Below are positions 61,091 through 64,000 of a DNA stretch of 64,000 nt, one piece after another. Position 1 is the first letter of the stretch; each line of letters opens with the position of its first letter. This DNA comes from Halogranum gelatinilyticum (GTDB lineage Archaea > Halobacteriota > Halobacteria > Halobacteriales > Haloferacaceae): NCBI RefSeq assembly GCF_900103715.1, contig NZ_FNHL01000006.1, forward strand, positions 1 to 64,000. The letters are read 5' to 3'. Below the pieces are notes generated by a model. The model saw only the letters and a list, made by a program, of their open reading frames with translations, was not told the origin of the DNA and did not search any database. A program made the translations under genes and the position numbers.

Positions 61091-62266
61091 CTACCAGACC
61101 TCGTCGAGCACGCGGATGATGTTGCCACCGAGTACCTTTCCGATGTCCTCGTCGGAGTAGTCGTTTCGCACCAGCCACCGTGGGATGTTGTTCCACGCCT
61201 CCGTCGGGTTCTCCAGTCCCTTCACGTAGGGGTTCTGCATCGTACTCTCCGGCAGTTCGACACCGTGGAACTCCCCCAGCACCTCGAGTAGTGACGTGTG
61301 GTCTCCGTAGAGGACGTCCGGCCCGAACGCGACGTGGTCGATCCCCACGAGGTCGACCACGTACTCGAAGTGTTCCATGTAGGTATCAATGTCCGGCAAG
61401 TGGGTCGAACAGAGGATTCCGATGACGCCGCCGGTGTCCGCGATGGCGCGTAGCTCCTCGTCCGAGGAGCCACGCTGGCCCATCCCGCCGGTCTGTGCGA
61501 GCGCGTGCGTGTCGAAGATCGGTCGCTCGGTGACCTCACACACGTCGAGGGTCGTCTGCGGGCTGGAGTGGCTGGTCGAGATGGCCATCCCGACCTTGTT
61601 CATCCGATGAACGGCGTCGACTCCGAAGGCGGTGAGTCCCCCGTCGCGTTCGTAGATGTCGCCCTGTCCCGTGCCGAGGGAGTTCGACGCGTTGTACGTA
61701 ATACCCATACAACGAACACCCATTCCGTAAAGCAGTTCGATCCGGTCGAGTTCGTTTTCGATCATCGCCGCCGACTCCAGTGCGGGTACGATGGCGATCT
61801 TCCCCGCTTCGCGTGCACGGAAGATGTCGTCGACGTCGCCACACCGCATCGCGTAGTCGGAGTGGGCGATATCGCACGCCCGCATCGAAACGTCGTGGAC
61901 GATGTCGTCCCACTTCCAGCCGTGCTTCGAGTGGATACCCGACAGTCCGTCGAGATGCATATCGAACGCCGCGTCGAGCGACGTCTGTGACAGGAACTCG
62001 TAGGCCGTGTGGACTCTGCCTTCGCGGACGTAGTCCCAGAGGTCTCCGTGGACGTCTTCGGGGAAGTAGAAGGGGTGGTCGTGGAGAGACACCACTACCT
62101 CGTCGGCGACGAGTGCCTCCATCCGGTCTTGCTCGTCCTCCGAGAGCGGTATCTCGTGTGCGTCGTATCCGGAGAACATCTCAGCCAGGTCGAAGCCGGT
62201 GTAGTCCTCGCCCTCTTCGAGGTAGTCGTACGACTGGTAGCCGTCATACTGCTTGTCCGAACCCAT
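61091..62266 (-). CDS. M19-type membrane-dipeptidase-like metallopeptidase
   Basis: 391 residues resembling renal dipeptidase: GLTAFGVDAVHRMNKVGM, the ligand block STSHSSPQT, and IDHVAFGPD near the end. M19 enzymes cleave L-Xaa-L/D-Xaa dipeptides and accept a D-residue at the C-terminal position. The first motif is His62-Asp-His64 (SLHDHPF) where most M19 proteins have HxD, and the bridging Glu lies in PALESA. It lacks a signal peptide or anchor, so cytosolic. Converges on the M28 gene, 9 nt between stops. Confidence 0.85.
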   Translation of the reverse strand: MGSDKQYDGYQSYDYLEEGEDYTGFDLAEMFSGYDAHEIPLSEDEQDRMEALVADEVVVSLHDHPFYFPEDVHGDLWDYVREGRVHTAYEFLSQTSLDAAFDMHLDGLSGIHSKHGWKWDDIVHDVSMRACDIAHSDYAMRCGDVDDIFRAREAGKIAIVPALESAAMIENELDRIELLYGMGVRCMGITYNASNSLGTGQGDIYERDGGLTAFGVDAVHRMNKVGMAISTSHSSPQTTLDVCEVTERPIFDTHALAQTGGMGQRGSSDEELRAIADTGGVIGILCSTHLPDIDTYMEHFEYVVDLVGIDHVAFGPDVLYGDHTSLLEVLGEFHGVELPESTMQNPYVKGLENPTEAWNNIPRWLVRNDYSDEDIGKVLGGNIIRVLDEVW

Positions 62267-63351
62267 GCGCTAACAAGGAACACCCGCTGTAATATAGTTT
62301 GACGTCAGCCCTGTATGCCTCCCGGATGGGTGACTGTCCCCGGAGCTCTCGGACGCAACCCGTCTCGCGGGACGAATAGTTGGTGTCGGCTCGGACGACG
62401 TGACATCGAATCGCTTGGAGGCTGTTCAGAACGACCATCGCTTAGGCCGTTCAAATACTCATAATATCAGAAGTAATCAGACAAGGTTTCCAATAGTACA
62501 GCCGAAGTTGGAGCCGACGGGAGAGCGCGACGCCAGTGCTGACGTTCCCATTCCTCGACGGTTTCTTCGGCCGCCCCTTCGGTCTCGACTTCTTACGTTC
62601 CAGTTATCCGAGATCGACGGACGATCGGAAGTCAACCGGGTGCACCCCGTTGAACAACAACAGAATCCGGGTTGACGGCCGGGACGAGTCCCACGACGAA
62701 CTCGCGAATTCACGAACTCACGATCTGCGACAGGGGAGTGACATCCCAAGATCTGTCTCGACTGAACACCCAGATTCGGGCAATCTGGCTCGCCTGTCGC
62801 ATGATTTCTACATACGGTGTCGTCCACCGGTTGGACCTCTTCAGCCGACGTAACTGGACGTGCTTACTCGACTTGCGTACCGGCCCCGATGATTCCTGCG
62901 GTGGCTCGACGAACGTGGCTGCCGACCACGCGAAGCGGTTCGTCCTATAGTCGTGCAATTATCCAAGAATATATAATTCTACGGCCAATTTTGAACCCCT
63001 GGTCATCCCTCGCGGGATCACTGTGCCGACCACAGTGTCTCGATGCGTTGCTCTATCGCCGTGAAGACGGTGGCGTATACTTCGAGTGGATGGAGCGACG
63101 GGAGTTCGAGGTCGGTGATTTCGGTGGCTTCTGGGTGTGCAACCGGTGTTGTGCCCTTCGGGTTTCAGTCCCAGCGACGGAGCTCGCACGCCGCGCCGAC
63201 GTCCACTGAAGTACCGGTCACCGTGCGCTAGCCCCATTGAACATCGCGGACTCGTCTATCAAACAGACGACAAAGAGAAGCTCCTCAACAACGAAGGGCG
63301 TTAGAACACTCAGCCAAGAGCTGACACCTTGACCAATGAGGCACACGGCAC
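62267..63351. other. 1.1-kb gene-poor stretch before the HNH gene
   Basis: Mostly occupied by copy B of the long duplication (62385-63257). A short frame EHRGLVYQTDDKEKLLNNEGR ends at about 63303 and looks like a coding scrap. I see no intact gene. Confidence 0.55.
62385..63257 (+). repeat. diverged long duplication, copy B
   Basis: About 870 bp matching 31463-32305 in order and orientation, with indels. The best-conserved part is 63063-63134, with 2 differences in 72 bp; in one frame it reads EDGGVYFEWM-x-RREFEVGDF in both copies. Confidence 0.65.
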
Positions 63352-64000
63352 TCAGACCCATTCGAGAGTGGCGTTGTGCTGGACGACGTACTCAGGGTTC
63401 AACGCATCGTCGAGTCGCGGGAAGTATTCGCCGGCGCGGTCGATGATGGTGCGTTGCAGCACGTCGCTTCTCGTTTCGAATGACGGGTTTACGCGTAACC
63501 GGAATTCGCGGTCAATAGTGAACAGCTCCCGGTCAAACGCGGCGTGATGTGTTTTACTGAGCGGCACGACGTTCCGCACGTCCGCGCGGTGCTCTGGGAA
63601 CTCACTCCACGGCAACACGTGTGCCACATCCAACAACGCCGCGTGGTCCACACCCGACACGGGGCACATCCCGTCGTACCGCGACAACACCGTCGCGCGG
63701 AACTCCGGGTCCACAGTACGCGCAACCACCGTCGTCTCGTACGTCCCCGCATGGAACTCTTGATCACCCGCTGTAGACGTCCACTCAGCGTCTCGCCACT
63801 CACCGACGGCGTGACCGACGAACTCCCAGCCATCGTCCGTTAGCACGTACTCGTCGCCGCGTGTCTCGACGAGACCCATGCTCCGCAACCAGTTCGCACG
63901 CTGTTTCGCCATGTCTGTCTCCCCACGACTCCACCCTAATTCGGGGTGCGTATCCAACTGCTGTTCACTGATCTCCGCAATCGTCAACGACCCCGCAGAT
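63352..64000 (-). CDS. HNH endonuclease-domain protein, 5' end outside the window
   Basis: At least 211 residues; the frame is open to the window edge, so the true start may lie beyond 64000. An N-terminal winged-helix-like part (RANWLRSMGLVETRGDEYVLTDDG) precedes an HNH nuclease: CPVSG, then LLDVAHVLPWSE, and NVVPLSKTHHAAFDREL. This layout fits haloarchaeal HNH proteins annotated as putative restriction endonucleases. No methylase is visible in the window. Single gene downstream of a debris-rich stretch. Confidence 0.85.
   Translation of the reverse strand, partial: SAGSLTIAEISEQQLDTHPELGWSRGETDMAKQRANWLRSMGLVETRGDEYVLTDDGWEFVGHAVGEWRDAEWTSTAGDQEFHAGTYETTVVARTVDPEFRATVLSRYDGMCPVSGVDHAALLDVAHVLPWSEFPEHRADVRNVVPLSKTHHAAFDRELFTIDREFRLRVNPSFETRSDVLQRTIIDRAGEYFPRLDDALNPEYVVQHNATLEWV

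Overview
The window is about 64 kb of chromosomal-type DNA from a halophilic archaeon (class Halobacteria). Evidence: GC-rich, Asp/Glu-rich acidic proteins; Tat-type lipoprotein signals (SRR/TRR plus a Gly-Cys lipobox); many leaderless genes with a TATA element about 26-31 nt before the start codon; bacterio-opsin-activator-like and IclR regulators; an IS200/IS605 element. I cannot name the genus. No rRNA, tRNA or CRISPR was seen.

Layout. 1-9,060: an IS1341-like right-end remnant, a multi-PAS histidine kinase, an APC permease with a UspA partner, a pyridoxamine-oxidase-like protein, a YgaP-type membrane protein, thioredoxin, and a complete IS200/IS605 element (tnpA+tnpB). 9,709-23,622: a plant-sugar locus with a GH3 glycosidase, an esterase, an aldo/keto reductase, a ThuA protein, a zinc alcohol dehydrogenase, an SDR, a Gfo/Idh oxidoreductase, a GH51 arabinofuranosidase, an IclR regulator and a LutC plus fused LutB-LutA lactate oxidase. 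Four copies of a 13-19 bp palindrome lie at the regulator and the two glycosidase promoters. 23,977-30,425: a first Dpp/Opp-type ABC importer, then a small membrane protein, a 1.6-kb gene-poor stretch and a lone UspA. 33,170-40,347: a second Dpp/Opp importer whose binding protein looks circularly permuted and whose two ATPases are fused, followed by a Bat-type regulator. 40,699-46,142: an AddAB/RexAB-like nuclease-helicase pair. 46,705-62,266: a second IclR regulator and a peptide locus holding a third Dpp/Opp importer, an enolase-superfamily epimerase, two paralogous Asp/Glu-type racemases, an amidohydrolase, an M28 peptidase and an M19 dipeptidase. 62,267-64,000: a gene-poor stretch that is a diverged copy of 31,463-32,305, then an HNH endonuclease running off the window edge.

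How the parts work together (inference). The first sugar locus could release arabinose/xylose/glucose units from plant oligosaccharides, oxidise them through several NAD(P) dehydrogenases and burn lactate through Lut proteins. The third ABC locus could import short peptides, including ones with D-residues, and turn them into L-amino acids: epimerase and racemases fix stereochemistry while three unrelated peptidase families cut. The stretches between these modules carry debris (IS end, addB fragments, a duplicated non-coding block), so the window looks like an accessory region assembled from exchanged transport/catabolic cassettes.
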